64,000 nucleotides of DNA, taken from Candidatus Stahliibacteriota bacterium. Its GTDB lineage: Bacteria; Hydrothermota; Tepidihabitantia; SM23-42. Positions 8,937 to 19,393 of the stretch are shown here, one piece after another. Each line of letters starts with the position of its first letter. Position 1 is the first letter of the stretch. The position numbers and the translations under genes were made by a program. The stretch is from positions 1-64,000 of the forward strand of contig JAUVZL010000002.1 in NCBI GenBank assembly GCA_030602565.1, written 5' to 3'. Below the pieces are notes generated by a model. It was not told the DNA's origin, did not search any database, and was given only the letters and a program-made list of their open reading frames with translations.

Positions 8937-10574
8937 ATGAAAAGGTTGTACTGTTTGCTAATAGTGCTTATGGTTTCTTGTGCTACTTTCGCATCTGAAG
9001 CAACGCAAGAAGATGGCGCTAAGGTCACTTCTGTAGCGATTGCTTCTATCTATGAAAAAGGCAATACCTATTTTAAAGCAAAGGAATATCAGAAAGCTAT
9101 TGATGAATTAAGCGTAATCATTGATAAACACAAGGAGAGCGTTGCTTATGAACCTGCCCTGTACATAATCGCCTTTTCAAATTACAAACTAAATAAATTC
9201 AAGAAAGCAACCCAATTTGGCGAAAAGTTACTAAAAGAATTCCCAAATTCTCAGTATCTGCTAAATATAATTTCACTCGTTGGCGAGTCGTTTTTCAAAA
9301 TGGGGGAAGATTACAGAGCAGCTTATTACTTAACTAAGTATCACACCCAGACTGAAGACACCACTGCTCAAAACAAGGCATTCAAACGTATTATGCAAAC
9401 CCTGCCCAACCTTTCAATAAACCAGCTTGAGAAACTGCACCGTGCCCATATGGCTGATCCCCTTGACGAACATATTCTGTATTATCTTGCCCAGATTGAA
9501 GCCCGTGAAGGAAAGAAGAAAGAAGCCGAGCGCGATTTCAACCTCTTATTAAGACGGTTCCCCAAAACAAGATATACTTTCGAAGTAAAGGAATATCAAA
9601 GATTCATTGATTTAGGTGAAGCATCTGGACGCGCCGGTATCCTGCTTCCTATAACTGGCGAGTATGCTAGTTTCGGACAGAAGTTCCTCGAAGTTATCAA
9701 GTCGTATGAAAATAACAATGCGCTACCCTTTTCCTTGCATTATCTGGACACCAAATCTGACCCTATTGAAGCCACCATGGCTGCGGCAAAATTAATTACT
9801 GACATCCATGTCGATTTCATCATTGCACCGATACGCTTGCTTGAAGCCTTTGGTGTTTGCGGTCTTGCCTTTGGCAAAGGCATCCCAGTAATCTTGCCCA
9901 TGACTTCTGAGGCGCGGCTTGAAAAAATCCCACTCGTCATCACCACAGGTCAGAGTAATGAAGAACAGGCAAAATGCGTTGCTCAGTACGCCATGTATGA
10001 TTTAGGTATGGACCGATTCGCGGTCCTCTTCCCCGATGTAGCAAAATACCGCTCAATTGCTCAGACCTTTGCTGATGAAATCACAAAAAACCACCGCGAA
10101 ATCGTTACTATGGTTGGTTTTGACCCAGATTCAATAACCTTAAAATGGGAACTCAAGGCAATCAAAAACAAACATCCAGAAGCGATATTCTTGCCCATGG
10201 ATCGGGAAATGGTCATCAATAGTGCGCCGCAAGTTGCGTATTACGGACTGGAGCATGTGAAGATATTGGGCATAGAATCATTCAAAGATGAAAAAGTAAT
10301 CCGGCTCGGTGAAAAATACGTTGAAGGCGCGGTCTTTGCTGCACCATCATCGATTGATAGCCTTTCCTTAAAAGAATTCGTCAGAGCAGGATTTAAAGAA
10401 GATGACCTTTCAGCCAAATTCTTTTATACGCTCTGGTGTCTAAAAGGGCTGATAACTTATAACCGGAGCAATCTTCCTGAACAAATTTCAATGATGTTAA
10501 AAGGTCGAGAAGTTTTCAATATTTACACAATCATGAATGGCGAATTCGTTAAATTAACGGAAATATCAAAGTAA
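8937..10574 (+). CDS. TPR protein fused to a type I periplasmic-binding (LivK/LpoA-like) domain
   Basis: Signal peptide, TPR-like repeats (YFKAKEYQKAIDELS), then GRAGILLPITGEYASFGQKFLE...; start could be 8931 or 8937. Confidence 0.7.
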   Translation: MKRLYCLLIVLMVSCATFASEATQEDGAKVTSVAIASIYEKGNTYFKAKEYQKAIDELSVIIDKHKESVAYEPALYIIAFSNYKLNKFKKATQFGEKLLKEFPNSQYLLNIISLVGESFFKMGEDYRAAYYLTKYHTQTEDTTAQNKAFKRIMQTLPNLSINQLEKLHRAHMADPLDEHILYYLAQIEAREGKKKEAERDFNLLLRRFPKTRYTFEVKEYQRFIDLGEASGRAGILLPITGEYASFGQKFLEVIKSYENNNALPFSLHYLDTKSDPIEATMAAAKLITDIHVDFIIAPIRLLEAFGVCGLAFGKGIPVILPMTSEARLEKIPLVITTGQSNEEQAKCVAQYAMYDLGMDRFAVLFPDVAKYRSIAQTFADEITKNHREIVTMVGFDPDSITLKWELKAIKNKHPEAIFLPMDREMVINSAPQVAYYGLEHVKILGIESFKDEKVIRLGEKYVEGAVFAAPSSIDSLSLKEFVRAGFKEDDLSAKFFYTLWCLKGLITYNRSNLPEQISMMLKGREVFNIYTIMNGEFVKLTEISK

Positions 10575-10588
10575 TAAAGGAGTTGTGA

Positions 10589-10822
10589 ATGGCCAAGAAG
10601 GACAAAAAGAGGAAGAAAGAAAAGAAAGAGAAAAAAGAGAGGAAGCAAGAACAACTCATCGATGTGAAATTCAAGAAGAAGAACATTCTTTTCTTTGGTA
10701 TAGGTGTTGTTTTGGGAATAATCGGTTTTATCCTCTTAGCAGCTGGTGATATTATACTCGCGCCGATACTCCTCATCCTCGGCTACTTGGTTTTCTTCCC
10801 GCTGGGCATCCTCTTAAAGTAA
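10589..10822 (+). CDS. Small membrane protein with Lys/Glu-rich N-terminus
   Basis: SD aaaggag upstream; two hydrophobic segments. Confidence 0.55.
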   Translation: MAKKDKKRKKEKKEKKERKQEQLIDVKFKKKNILFFGIGVVLGIIGFILLAAGDIILAPILLILGYLVFFPLGILLK

Positions 10823-10851
10823 ATTGACCCCCATAATACCTAGCCTCATTT

Positions 10852-11880
10852 GTGATTGAAGCCAAAGATATAAAGGCTTTTGGATACCGCATAGGTATTG
10901 ATGAAATCGGAATAACAACAGCTGAGCCATTTGACCAGGCGCTGGCAAAGTACAAGAAACAAAGAACCAAGGAGCTTTTCACTGACCGCCAACACAGGCA
11001 TCTTGAGGACACCAAACACTTTTATAATGTGCGCATTAAATTTCCCGAAGCCCGGTCAATAATCGCTGCATGTCAATGCTACCTCACTAATGAAAAAACC
11101 AACCTTTCAGAACCGGGTGATCCACACGGTCTTATTGCCCGGTACACCTGGCGCAATTACTATAAAGGTCTGAAAAACAGATTGCGCGAGCTGGCTCATT
11201 TTATAAAAGAAAAAACAGGCGCATCATTCCGCGTCTATTCAAACGGTCCAGTAGCTGAAAAACCCATTGCCGTGCGCAGCGGTATTGGTTATTACGGAAA
11301 ACACAGCGTCGTTGTTAACCAGACCTTTGGATCATGGATTGTCCTCGGTGAAATAATAACTGACATTGAAATTGAACCTGACAAGGCACTTGATATTAAC
11401 TGTGGTCAATGTGAGAAGTGTATTGATGCTTGCCCAACGCGTGCCATTGTTGCGCCCTACATTATAGACCGCCGGCGTTGCATTCAGGAACTTACAAACT
11501 GGTACGGCGTCCTGCCTGATGATATCGCTGAGGTTTGGGGCAATCGGCTATATGGTTGCACTGTATGCCAGGACGTGTGTCCGGTAAATTCTAAAGTGGC
11601 GGTGCGCCTCCCCTCGACTGACCTGGGTAGTGTCGGTTCTTCAATATCGCTACTCGACATTCTCAACATGTCGGAAAGTAAATACCGACAAAAATATCCA
11701 GACAACCAGATCACGGCGCGCTGGATCAATTTCAAAGCCATACAAAGAAACGCCCTCGTGTGTCTCGGCAATATCAAAGACAAACAAACCCTGCCCATTC
11801 TGGAGCGATTCAGCAAATCCAATGATGGAGTCTTTACAAAAACTGCACACTGGGCCATCGGCAAAATAAGAAATGCCTAG
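10852..11880 (+). CDS. queG: Epoxyqueuosine reductase
   Basis: CGQCEKCIDACPTRAI...CTVCQDVCPVN twin 4Fe-4S; GIGYYGKHS. Confidence 0.85.
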   Translation: MIEAKDIKAFGYRIGIDEIGITTAEPFDQALAKYKKQRTKELFTDRQHRHLEDTKHFYNVRIKFPEARSIIAACQCYLTNEKTNLSEPGDPHGLIARYTWRNYYKGLKNRLRELAHFIKEKTGASFRVYSNGPVAEKPIAVRSGIGYYGKHSVVVNQTFGSWIVLGEIITDIEIEPDKALDINCGQCEKCIDACPTRAIVAPYIIDRRRCIQELTNWYGVLPDDIAEVWGNRLYGCTVCQDVCPVNSKVAVRLPSTDLGSVGSSISLLDILNMSESKYRQKYPDNQITARWINFKAIQRNALVCLGNIKDKQTLPILERFSKSNDGVFTKTAHWAIGKIRNA

Positions 11881-12988
11881 TTTTGCGGAAAAAATAAGAA
11901 GCGTACTTATTAACTACAAACAAGCACCCGCCATGATATGGCGTCGTTGCAGCGCGACCTTGAGTTACCGCTTGTCAAACCTTGTAAGCCACCAGGCTTC
12001 ACCACCTGAAACCATTAATTTCTATCCTACTGATCGCTGCAATTTAAAATGCTCAATGTGTTTTGAGCGTCTCCGTAAACCACGGTCTGAAATGAAAATA
12101 TCAGACTGGCAGAAAATAATAAACCGGATGAAGAAATTCCAACCACGCATCCATCTGTCTGGTGGTGAACCATTTTTGTATCCGGACATCATTGAACTGA
12201 TATCATATATCAAAGCAAAAAATCTTTTCTTGGCGATTACAACAAACGGAACTTTTTTGAGTAAGTATGCTAATGATATTATTGTCTCAGGAGTAAACCG
12301 AATTCATATTTCAATTGATGGTCCTGAAAAAATACATGACCGAATCCGTGGTGTGCCTGGAACTTTCAAGCGCATTATGGAGGGGCTCAAGAGAATAAAA
12401 AAACTGCGTAAAGCCAGTCGCTTGTCGATTATCCGCATAAATTCCATGATCAATCTCACTGACCCAGCTGCCATGCAAGAAGTAATCAAGATTGCTTGCA
12501 ATATTGACGCAGACAGTATCCAGTTCCAACATCCCTTTTTTGTAGATTGCCAGAGTCTTACCAGCCACCGTTTCTTCCTGCAGAAAAACCTCGGGCTCGA
12601 TTTGAACTACTGGCAAAGTGCAGATATCGATTGTGATAAGCCCAAAGATTTTGCGAATGCCATGGATGTCATTCGTGATCTGCGTGCGGAAAAAAGTATC
12701 CCGGTAAAGGTATTTCCAGAATTATCCGCACCGCAACTTCAAGCATATTACGGTGCAGCAAATGATTTTTATGAAATCTACCCGGGGGAATGCCGCGCCA
12801 TGTGGAATACTGCAACGATACTCCCGTCAGGATACGTGGAGTCGTGCCCTGATTATGTCATAGGTAATTGCAAACAATCCTCGTTCCTCACGCTCTGGAA
12901 TAATAATAAAATGAAAGAGTTGCGCCAACGCATACGGAGCAGACATTTCTTCACGGTCTGCCGTGGTTGCTGCTTCTTCTACGATTAA
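11873..12988 (+). CDS. Radical SAM/SPASM-type protein
   Basis: CNLKCSMCFE; HLSGGEPFLYPD; C-terminal Cys-rich region. Confidence 0.8.
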   Translation: MPSFAEKIRSVLINYKQAPAMIWRRCSATLSYRLSNLVSHQASPPETINFYPTDRCNLKCSMCFERLRKPRSEMKISDWQKIINRMKKFQPRIHLSGGEPFLYPDIIELISYIKAKNLFLAITTNGTFLSKYANDIIVSGVNRIHISIDGPEKIHDRIRGVPGTFKRIMEGLKRIKKLRKASRLSIIRINSMINLTDPAAMQEVIKIACNIDADSIQFQHPFFVDCQSLTSHRFFLQKNLGLDLNYWQSADIDCDKPKDFANAMDVIRDLRAEKSIPVKVFPELSAPQLQAYYGAANDFYEIYPGECRAMWNTATILPSGYVESCPDYVIGNCKQSSFLTLWNNNKMKELRQRIRSRHFFTVCRGCCFFYD

Positions 12989-13884
12989 CAATGCGAAACC
13001 ATAGACAAAAAACCGAAGCCGAGGCAGAATACTGGAATAAAAAGGCTGATAATGAATATTGCGTTCCGGATATCAGAAATTTAGATACAAACAAGGATAT
13101 ATTGTATATATGGGATGATCCGGTAATTGAAGATATCGTTAGAGGCGAGTTTCGAAGATTTATCATAAACAAGGCATTGGAAAAAAAAGGTGGCGATGTT
13201 CTAGAAATAGGTTGTGGGACTGGCTGGTTATCTTTGGAATTGGCCAGAGCCGGAATGCACGTAAAAGGTGTTGATTTAAGCGAAAAAAGAATCGCCATTG
13301 CCCAGAGATATCTCGAGCAACTAAAGAAAAAAGAGAATATCAAGGGCGATATCGATTATATAGCATGTCCTATACAAGAGGTGTTATTCAAAGAATCTGT
13401 TTTTGATTTGGTGGTATGCTGGGATTCATTGCACCATATACAAAACATTGAATCAATAATGAGAAAAACAACTCAATGGTTAAAGCCGGATGGTCAATTG
13501 ATCATCTTTGAGTACATCGGCTTACGTTTTCTAAATAAGATTATCATTATGATCATTTATGCACTTCCTATAATCAGTAAAACAGGATTATTTAAAAAAA
13601 TTAGAAGTAAAATCACAAACGATACATCAACGCACAAAGCACCTTTTGAAGGAATAACAGGATTGGAGATGTTGCGCGCCGTAAAGCGATTTCTCGAGGT
13701 AAAGATTTTTAAGACGACACTCGCAATAAGCTACTATGTAGCGCCTTATGTCTGCGGAAACAGATCGTTAAAACATAAGCTTGTAAGGCTCTTGAAAAGA
13801 TTGGATGACGCTATAACAAATTTACACCTCCTGCGGGGGCAGTATATGTTTTTGTGGGCAATAAAAAAAGCGAAAGACTGTTGA
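12967..13884 (+). CDS. Class I SAM-dependent methyltransferase
   Basis: DVLEIGCGTGWLSLELA, VCWDSLHHIQN. Confidence 0.8.
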   Translation: MLLLLRLTMRNHRQKTEAEAEYWNKKADNEYCVPDIRNLDTNKDILYIWDDPVIEDIVRGEFRRFIINKALEKKGGDVLEIGCGTGWLSLELARAGMHVKGVDLSEKRIAIAQRYLEQLKKKENIKGDIDYIACPIQEVLFKESVFDLVVCWDSLHHIQNIESIMRKTTQWLKPDGQLIIFEYIGLRFLNKIIIMIIYALPIISKTGLFKKIRSKITNDTSTHKAPFEGITGLEMLRAVKRFLEVKIFKTTLAISYYVAPYVCGNRSLKHKLVRLLKRLDDAITNLHLLRGQYMFLWAIKKAKDC

Positions 13885-13913
13885 CTTCAAAGGATTCATA
13901 AATATAATTTTCC

Positions 13914-14264
13914 ATGACTGAAGAAAATATAATCAAAAACAATAAAGAAGAAGAGAAAAAAGATACTGGGCAAGAGTCCGGTGATGAAAAAGAACCACAA
14001 CCTCGCTTGCTTGACGAGCCTATAAAAATCATGGACTATGTCTATCTAACCCTGCTATCTTTGGAAGCTAAGGCTTGGGCATACCTTGACTTTGTAGTTC
14101 ACCCAGAGACTCAAAAGCATAAGAAGGATTTGAATGAAGCCCGGCTTGCCATCGACGCGATTAATGCCCTTTTCCAAACTGTGGAAAAACAGCTGAACCC
14201 TGAACAGAAAAAAGATATTCAAACCCGGCTCACAAATCTCCGCTTGAACTTTGCCAAGGAGTAG
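13914..14264 (+). CDS. DUF1844-family protein
   Basis: MDYVYLTLLSLEAKAWAYLDFV...LNEARLAIDAINAL. Confidence 0.75.
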   Translation: MTEENIIKNNKEEEKKDTGQESGDEKEPQPRLLDEPIKIMDYVYLTLLSLEAKAWAYLDFVVHPETQKHKKDLNEARLAIDAINALFQTVEKQLNPEQKKDIQTRLTNLRLNFAKE

Positions 14265-14613
14265 AGTAAAGGGAATCAGAGTATTAGGGTCAAGGTTATC
14301 AGTCTATCAGAATATCAAGGAATTTATTACTCCGAACATCAAATAGTTCTCATTTTGGGTAATGGATATAGAAACTCTATGAATCGGGCATTAATAATTG
14401 TAGTTGTCCCTGTCTGCCGTGGTTCCGGCACAGGCAGGCAATTTATTGGATAAAGCCTGATAAATCACCTGTCTGCCTCAGGCAGAGGCGACTACATCAT
14501 ATCGTGGATGATATGAGAACTATTTTATGTTCTCTTTAGTAACTCCTGTTACATTGATACCCTGGTATCCACGACCTCGTATCCTGGTGTCCTGATAGCT
14601 TTGTCTGCCAATT

Positions 14614-16329
14614 ATGTTTAAAAGAATAACACATCCTGCCTTTTTTATTTGTGCAACCATGGCAGTTGTCACTTTCATCATCTACCTCTTCTCCCTCTGC
14701 CCTACGGTATATCTCATCGATTCTGGAGAACTCGCGGCGGTAAGTTATACGCTCGGTATAGCCCATCCAACTGGTTATCCTTTATACACCATCATATCGT
14801 ATTTCTTTGCTCACCTACCTGGTGAACCTATTTTCAACCTCAACCTGTTATCTGCTTTGTTCACAGTTTGTGCTGCAGTATTCCTTTACGTACTGGTCAG
14901 CGGTATCATAAAAGATAAGTTCGCCGCGCTAATACCAGTTGCCATCTTCTCATTTGCACCAACCATCTGGCGTATCTCAGTCACCAATGAAGTCTACCCG
15001 CTAACCGCACTGTTTGGCATTATGATCTTTTATGTTTTATACAGATTGCGTGACATCAGACGTTTTTATCTTATTATGTATCTGGTCGGCCTGGCGTTCA
15101 CCAATCATATCATTGTCTTCTCTCTTGCCGTACCTGTTTTCGCATATCTCATGCTCAAGTACAAACCTGAATTCAAAAAAGTCTTGTTTGGAATCATCTG
15201 TGCGCTTTTTGCCGTATCCTTGTATGTCTATCTCGTGGCTCGAACCAATGGTAATGCTGCACTTGCCTGGGGCAATATTCATAATCTCCAGCGTCTATTC
15301 TGGCACGTTACTGGAAAACAGTATCAGGTGTGGATGTTCTCCCAATCCATTACTGAGCTGCTCAGGAATTTCGGTAATGGTCTGATGATTTTATTGAGAA
15401 ATTTCCTGTATGTTTTGATTATCCCAGTCCTGCTCGGGTTCTATTGCCTTTTCAAGTCAGAGCGCGGCAGATTCTGGTTGTTTATCAGTATCCCCTTACT
15501 CAATATCCTTTATGTTATAAACTATTCAATACCAGATATTGAATCCTACTACATTCCTGGTTTCATTACCTTGACAATTATTTCGGCTTACGGTCTGAAG
15601 GTGTTTAAAAAATACCTAAAACTTTATGTTATCTTGCCGCTCGTGATAATCATTGTGCTCTTGAATTACCGCACTTGTACATTGCGGGGTAATTCTTTTG
15701 GCATGGACTTTGGTCGTGCCCATCTTGAGCAACTACCTGAAAAAAGTCTTTTGCTATGCACTTTCTGGGATATTTACTCGCCGACCATCTATTTAAGAAA
15801 AGTAAAGAATACCAACGCAGATTTGATTGTCATCGACAAAGAACTGCTTCGACGAACCTGGTATATTAAATACCTTCAAGATGAGTATCCAGAATTCTAC
15901 AACGGGGTCAGCGCAGCGGTCGATGATTACCTTATTGAACTGCGTAAATTCGAATATGGCGAACCGTACAACCCAAAGGTAATCCAGATGAAATTCATAA
16001 GGATGCTCGAAGCATTTGTTAATAACAGAATACAAAAGGGCGTCTATTTTGCCACGCCATTTCCTGACCGCGACCTTGACCAAACATACCCTCAATATCT
16101 GCGTATCCCAAAAGGATTGGTTTTCGAATTGAGATCGGATACCGTTGAATACCATTCATTTGATTTTTCCAAACTCCAAATAAGAAAACCTGGTATAGTC
16201 AATGACGAACGTTTAGAACACAACATAACCGTCGTGCGCAGGATGGTGAACAATAATATTCTATACCTCGACGCTGCAGGTATGACTGAAGCATCAAAAC
16301 AGGCAAGAGCTTGGCTAAAGGATTTTTGA
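14614..16329 (+). CDS. DUF2723-like polytopic membrane protein
   Basis: LIDSGELAAVSYTLGIAHPTGYPLYTI motif; multiple TM segments. Confidence 0.8.
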   Translation: MFKRITHPAFFICATMAVVTFIIYLFSLCPTVYLIDSGELAAVSYTLGIAHPTGYPLYTIISYFFAHLPGEPIFNLNLLSALFTVCAAVFLYVLVSGIIKDKFAALIPVAIFSFAPTIWRISVTNEVYPLTALFGIMIFYVLYRLRDIRRFYLIMYLVGLAFTNHIIVFSLAVPVFAYLMLKYKPEFKKVLFGIICALFAVSLYVYLVARTNGNAALAWGNIHNLQRLFWHVTGKQYQVWMFSQSITELLRNFGNGLMILLRNFLYVLIIPVLLGFYCLFKSERGRFWLFISIPLLNILYVINYSIPDIESYYIPGFITLTIISAYGLKVFKKYLKLYVILPLVIIIVLLNYRTCTLRGNSFGMDFGRAHLEQLPEKSLLLCTFWDIYSPTIYLRKVKNTNADLIVIDKELLRRTWYIKYLQDEYPEFYNGVSAAVDDYLIELRKFEYGEPYNPKVIQMKFIRMLEAFVNNRIQKGVYFATPFPDRDLDQTYPQYLRIPKGLVFELRSDTVEYHSFDFSKLQIRKPGIVNDERLEHNITVVRRMVNNNILYLDAAGMTEASKQARAWLKDF

Positions 16330-16372
16330 TGTCTGACTCTTGACTTTTTTTTGTCAATCTCTATAATTTATA

Positions 16373-17317
16373 ATGAAAAAGGCGGTCATTGCACTAGGCG
16401 GAAACGCAATCGCCCAAACAGGCAAGGAAGATATCCACGAACAGTTCGCAAATACACGAAAAAGCTTGGCGGGTATTGTTGAGCTCATCCAGGAGGGCTT
16501 CAATTTAGCGATCAGCCACGGAAACGGTCCCCAAGTTGGCAATGCCTTGCTAAGAGTTGAGCGGACTGCTGAAGACATTCCAGCTTTACCCCTGGGCGTT
16601 ATTGTTGCCGATACTGAGGGTGGTATGGGTTACATGATTGAGCAAAGTCTTCAGAATCGGCTGCGTAGTATCGGCGCAAAGCGCGAGGTCGTAACGATCG
16701 TTACCCAAGTTGTCGTAGACCCTGATGACCCGTCAATAAAAAATCCAACAAAATTCATCGGACCATTCTACACAAGAGAACAAGCTGAAGATTTAATTAT
16801 TAACTTTGATTGGATTATCAAGGAAGATTCTGGTCGTGGATTCCGCCGAGTCGTAGCTTCACCCGCGCCCTTGAGAATCGTAAATCGAAGAATCATTCAG
16901 CAACTCGTTGACCAAGGCGTGATTGTCATTGCCGCGGGCGGGGGTGGCATACCTGTATACGTGGAGATCGACGGTTCTTATGAGGGCATTGACGCAGTCA
17001 TTGACAAAGACCGTGCCTCAGCAGTCCTGGCACGAGATATCAATGCCCAAACTTTTTTGCTTTTGACAAACATCGATTATGTCTACATAAATTATAACAC
17101 ACCGCTCCAAGAGAAATTAGAGGAAATCACTGTATCTAAAGCGAGCAAGTATCTGGCTGAAGGACAATTCCCAGCTGGCAGTATGGGCCCAAAGATCGAA
17201 GCCGCAATCAGTTTTCTTGAATACGGCGGTAAAGAAGTAATCATTACCTCTATGGACAAAGCCAAACAGGCTATATTAGGAAAGGCTGGTACTAGAATAG
17301 TAAAAGACCAGCCTTAA
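16373..17317 (+). CDS. arcC: Carbamate kinase
   Basis: ALGGNAIAQTG, SHGNGPQVGN, IAAGGGGIPV, DKDRASAVLA. Confidence 0.9.
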   Translation: MKKAVIALGGNAIAQTGKEDIHEQFANTRKSLAGIVELIQEGFNLAISHGNGPQVGNALLRVERTAEDIPALPLGVIVADTEGGMGYMIEQSLQNRLRSIGAKREVVTIVTQVVVDPDDPSIKNPTKFIGPFYTREQAEDLIINFDWIIKEDSGRGFRRVVASPAPLRIVNRRIIQQLVDQGVIVIAAGGGGIPVYVEIDGSYEGIDAVIDKDRASAVLARDINAQTFLLLTNIDYVYINYNTPLQEKLEEITVSKASKYLAEGQFPAGSMGPKIEAAISFLEYGGKEVIITSMDKAKQAILGKAGTRIVKDQP

Positions 17318-17358
17318 TGTGGATCCCTAAAAAACTGTTACAATTTAGATATTTGTGC

Positions 17359-17700
17359 TTAGATCTTTATCTTTTCAGCGATATCTCCAAGAATTGGCAT
17401 TTTCCAATATTTACCGGTGAGGGCTTGAATCATACCGATAATATCAAAAACACATATAACTAATACAACAAGCCATAGAATGTAATAAAGAACGAGTCCT
17501 AAGTATGGAATTATAAGCAATATGTGCATTACTATCAACACAGCAATAGCAGCTATACAAGCTACCATGCCTTGTTTGCCATGAAAGACGGCAAATTTAT
17601 TGTCCTTTTTAGCAAGTATTGGAACTAGAAATAAGAGTCCCCAATAACCAATAAACGCAAATATTTTCCCTTCTTCAATTGACTTATCGACTTCTGGCAT
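17359..17700 (-). CDS. DUF4870/Tic20-like membrane protein
   Basis: Four hydrophobic segments; strong SD aaaggaggt. Confidence 0.6.
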   Translation of the reverse strand: MPEVDKSIEEGKIFAFIGYWGLLFLVPILAKKDNKFAVFHGKQGMVACIAAIAVLIVMHILLIIPYLGLVLYYILWLVVLVICVFDIIGMIQALTGKYWKMPILGDIAEKIKI

Positions 17701-17866
17701 TTTACCTCCTTTATATTAAAGTATATCGATAACTCAGGGAAAGTCAAGAGGAAAAGATGGACGCAGTGGGTGATAGGTTTGGAACCTGGAATAGCAAAAT
17801 ACTAGATGCCCACGTTATTGCGAGAATGTAGTGGCAAAGCTTGCTTTGCAAAATGTAATTCGACCA

Positions 17867-19345
17867 CTACTCCGGTAACTTTGGATTTACAAAAACAACC
17901 TCTTCACGCATGAATATAACACTCCCTAACTTACCTTTTCTATTTCTCTTTAGATATTTGCGCTGGGTATATGACACCGGAGTATTTGTCTGCTTCTTTG
18001 CCTTGCTAAAATAAGCGGCAATCGATGCCGCATTTTCAAGGTCTCTTTTATTAGGACGTTGGCCACGGGGTATCTTAGCTCTGAGTATAACATGGGCTCC
18101 CTCATAATTCCTTATATGAAAGAAGTAATCATTTGGTCGGGCAAAAGCGAATGTCAACTCCTGGTTCGAACGTGCATGTTTGCCCACATATACGACTGCT
18201 CCTGAGGCGAGTTCAAAGGTGTGAAATGGCTCGGTTTTCTTGTCTTTCTCGCGCTGAGTCCTTGGCAAGTCAGGTAACTTAAAAGAAACGTCTTTGGTCT
18301 CAGTGATTTTCTGTTTCAATTGCTTGATCTTTTTTTGTATTTTTGGCAGACCACGTTTGAGTTTTTTGTATTTTGAAAAGTAGTGTTGGGCATTTTCCTG
18401 GGCGGTAATTTGGGGATCTAGTGCTATTACGATTTCCTTGTTATCATAGGGATTTTGCACGCAGGTGTGCCGGGCACCTTTTTTGATCTTTGTGAGGTTA
18501 GCGAGGATGAGTTCACCGATAATGCGGTGGGATTCAATTTCTTTATTGCTCAATGCTTTCTGCTGTAATCGGGCAAGCTGCCTTTCAATATTTTTGATGC
18601 TCACTGCTTTGCGTGCCGCAATTGATTCCTTGATTTTGGTTTCAAGGAACTGCTTGAAACCATCCTCAAACAGCAGATTCAATGAACTATACTCTTTCAA
18701 ATACTTGTCGGCAAAAAGGCTGAGTCGGAAAGGACTTACAGAAACCATACGGGGCTTCACTTTACCACGTTTAAGGATCTTCTGAAGATGGGTAATACGT
18801 ACTGGTGTCAGCTCACCTGCAAGGTATTTGTCTAACCCCTCGAATTCCTTTAATAGGTAGGCGGGGAATTTTGATGGTTGTTTTTTGTAGACCTGCTCTA
18901 ACTCTTGTACTGAAGCGTCAAGGATTGATCTCTTGGATTTTTTCTCGATATATCTCGAATACAAATGCTTCTGGACACTTGCAGTCTTTATGACAAAATT
19001 AGGCGCTTCACAGTATAAAGAAATAATCAGCTGAGCACATGTTCGGTTTACAACATGTGTTTTCTCAACCATAATCTTAAGGACCGGCATGAAATCAGGC
19101 TGTTCAAGACGTTCAATACGGCTTGAGCTTATAGTATTGGTGAATTTTTCAAGTTTATCAAAACCTATTTGTATTTGTTTTGATAAGTACACCGCCGGCA
19201 ATTCAGGATAAAGGGAAACAAATAGCGCCTGCTTGCCAAAAACGATCTGCAGCAGCCTCTGCTTAATACGGATCTCGTCGATATAGCGATTAATAACACT
19301 GCCCTCAATTTCACGACGCAGCAAATCAAGATAAATACCGTTCAT
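17867..19345 (-). CDS. rqcH: NFACT-family ribosome quality control protein
   Basis: C-terminal FELASGAVVYVGKHARSNQELTF...PNDYFFHIRNYEGAHVIL, typical NFACT-R. Confidence 0.8.
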   Translation of the reverse strand: MNGIYLDLLRREIEGSVINRYIDEIRIKQRLLQIVFGKQALFVSLYPELPAVYLSKQIQIGFDKLEKFTNTISSSRIERLEQPDFMPVLKIMVEKTHVVNRTCAQLIISLYCEAPNFVIKTASVQKHLYSRYIEKKSKRSILDASVQELEQVYKKQPSKFPAYLLKEFEGLDKYLAGELTPVRITHLQKILKRGKVKPRMVSVSPFRLSLFADKYLKEYSSLNLLFEDGFKQFLETKIKESIAARKAVSIKNIERQLARLQQKALSNKEIESHRIIGELILANLTKIKKGARHTCVQNPYDNKEIVIALDPQITAQENAQHYFSKYKKLKRGLPKIQKKIKQLKQKITETKDVSFKLPDLPRTQREKDKKTEPFHTFELASGAVVYVGKHARSNQELTFAFARPNDYFFHIRNYEGAHVILRAKIPRGQRPNKRDLENAASIAAYFSKAKKQTNTPVSYTQRKYLKRNRKGKLGSVIFMREEVVFVNPKLPE

Positions 19346-19393
19346 GGGTTCACCAAATATCTGTCTTTATTGAGATCTGGATGGGGTTAAAGG

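Noticed and set aside
17827-17868. GTAGTGG...CCACTAC inverted repeat containing GCAAAGCTTGCTTTGC
   Set aside because: Shares only ACTAC ends with the covarying palindrome family; too little similarity to assign, probably a terminator or diverged copy.
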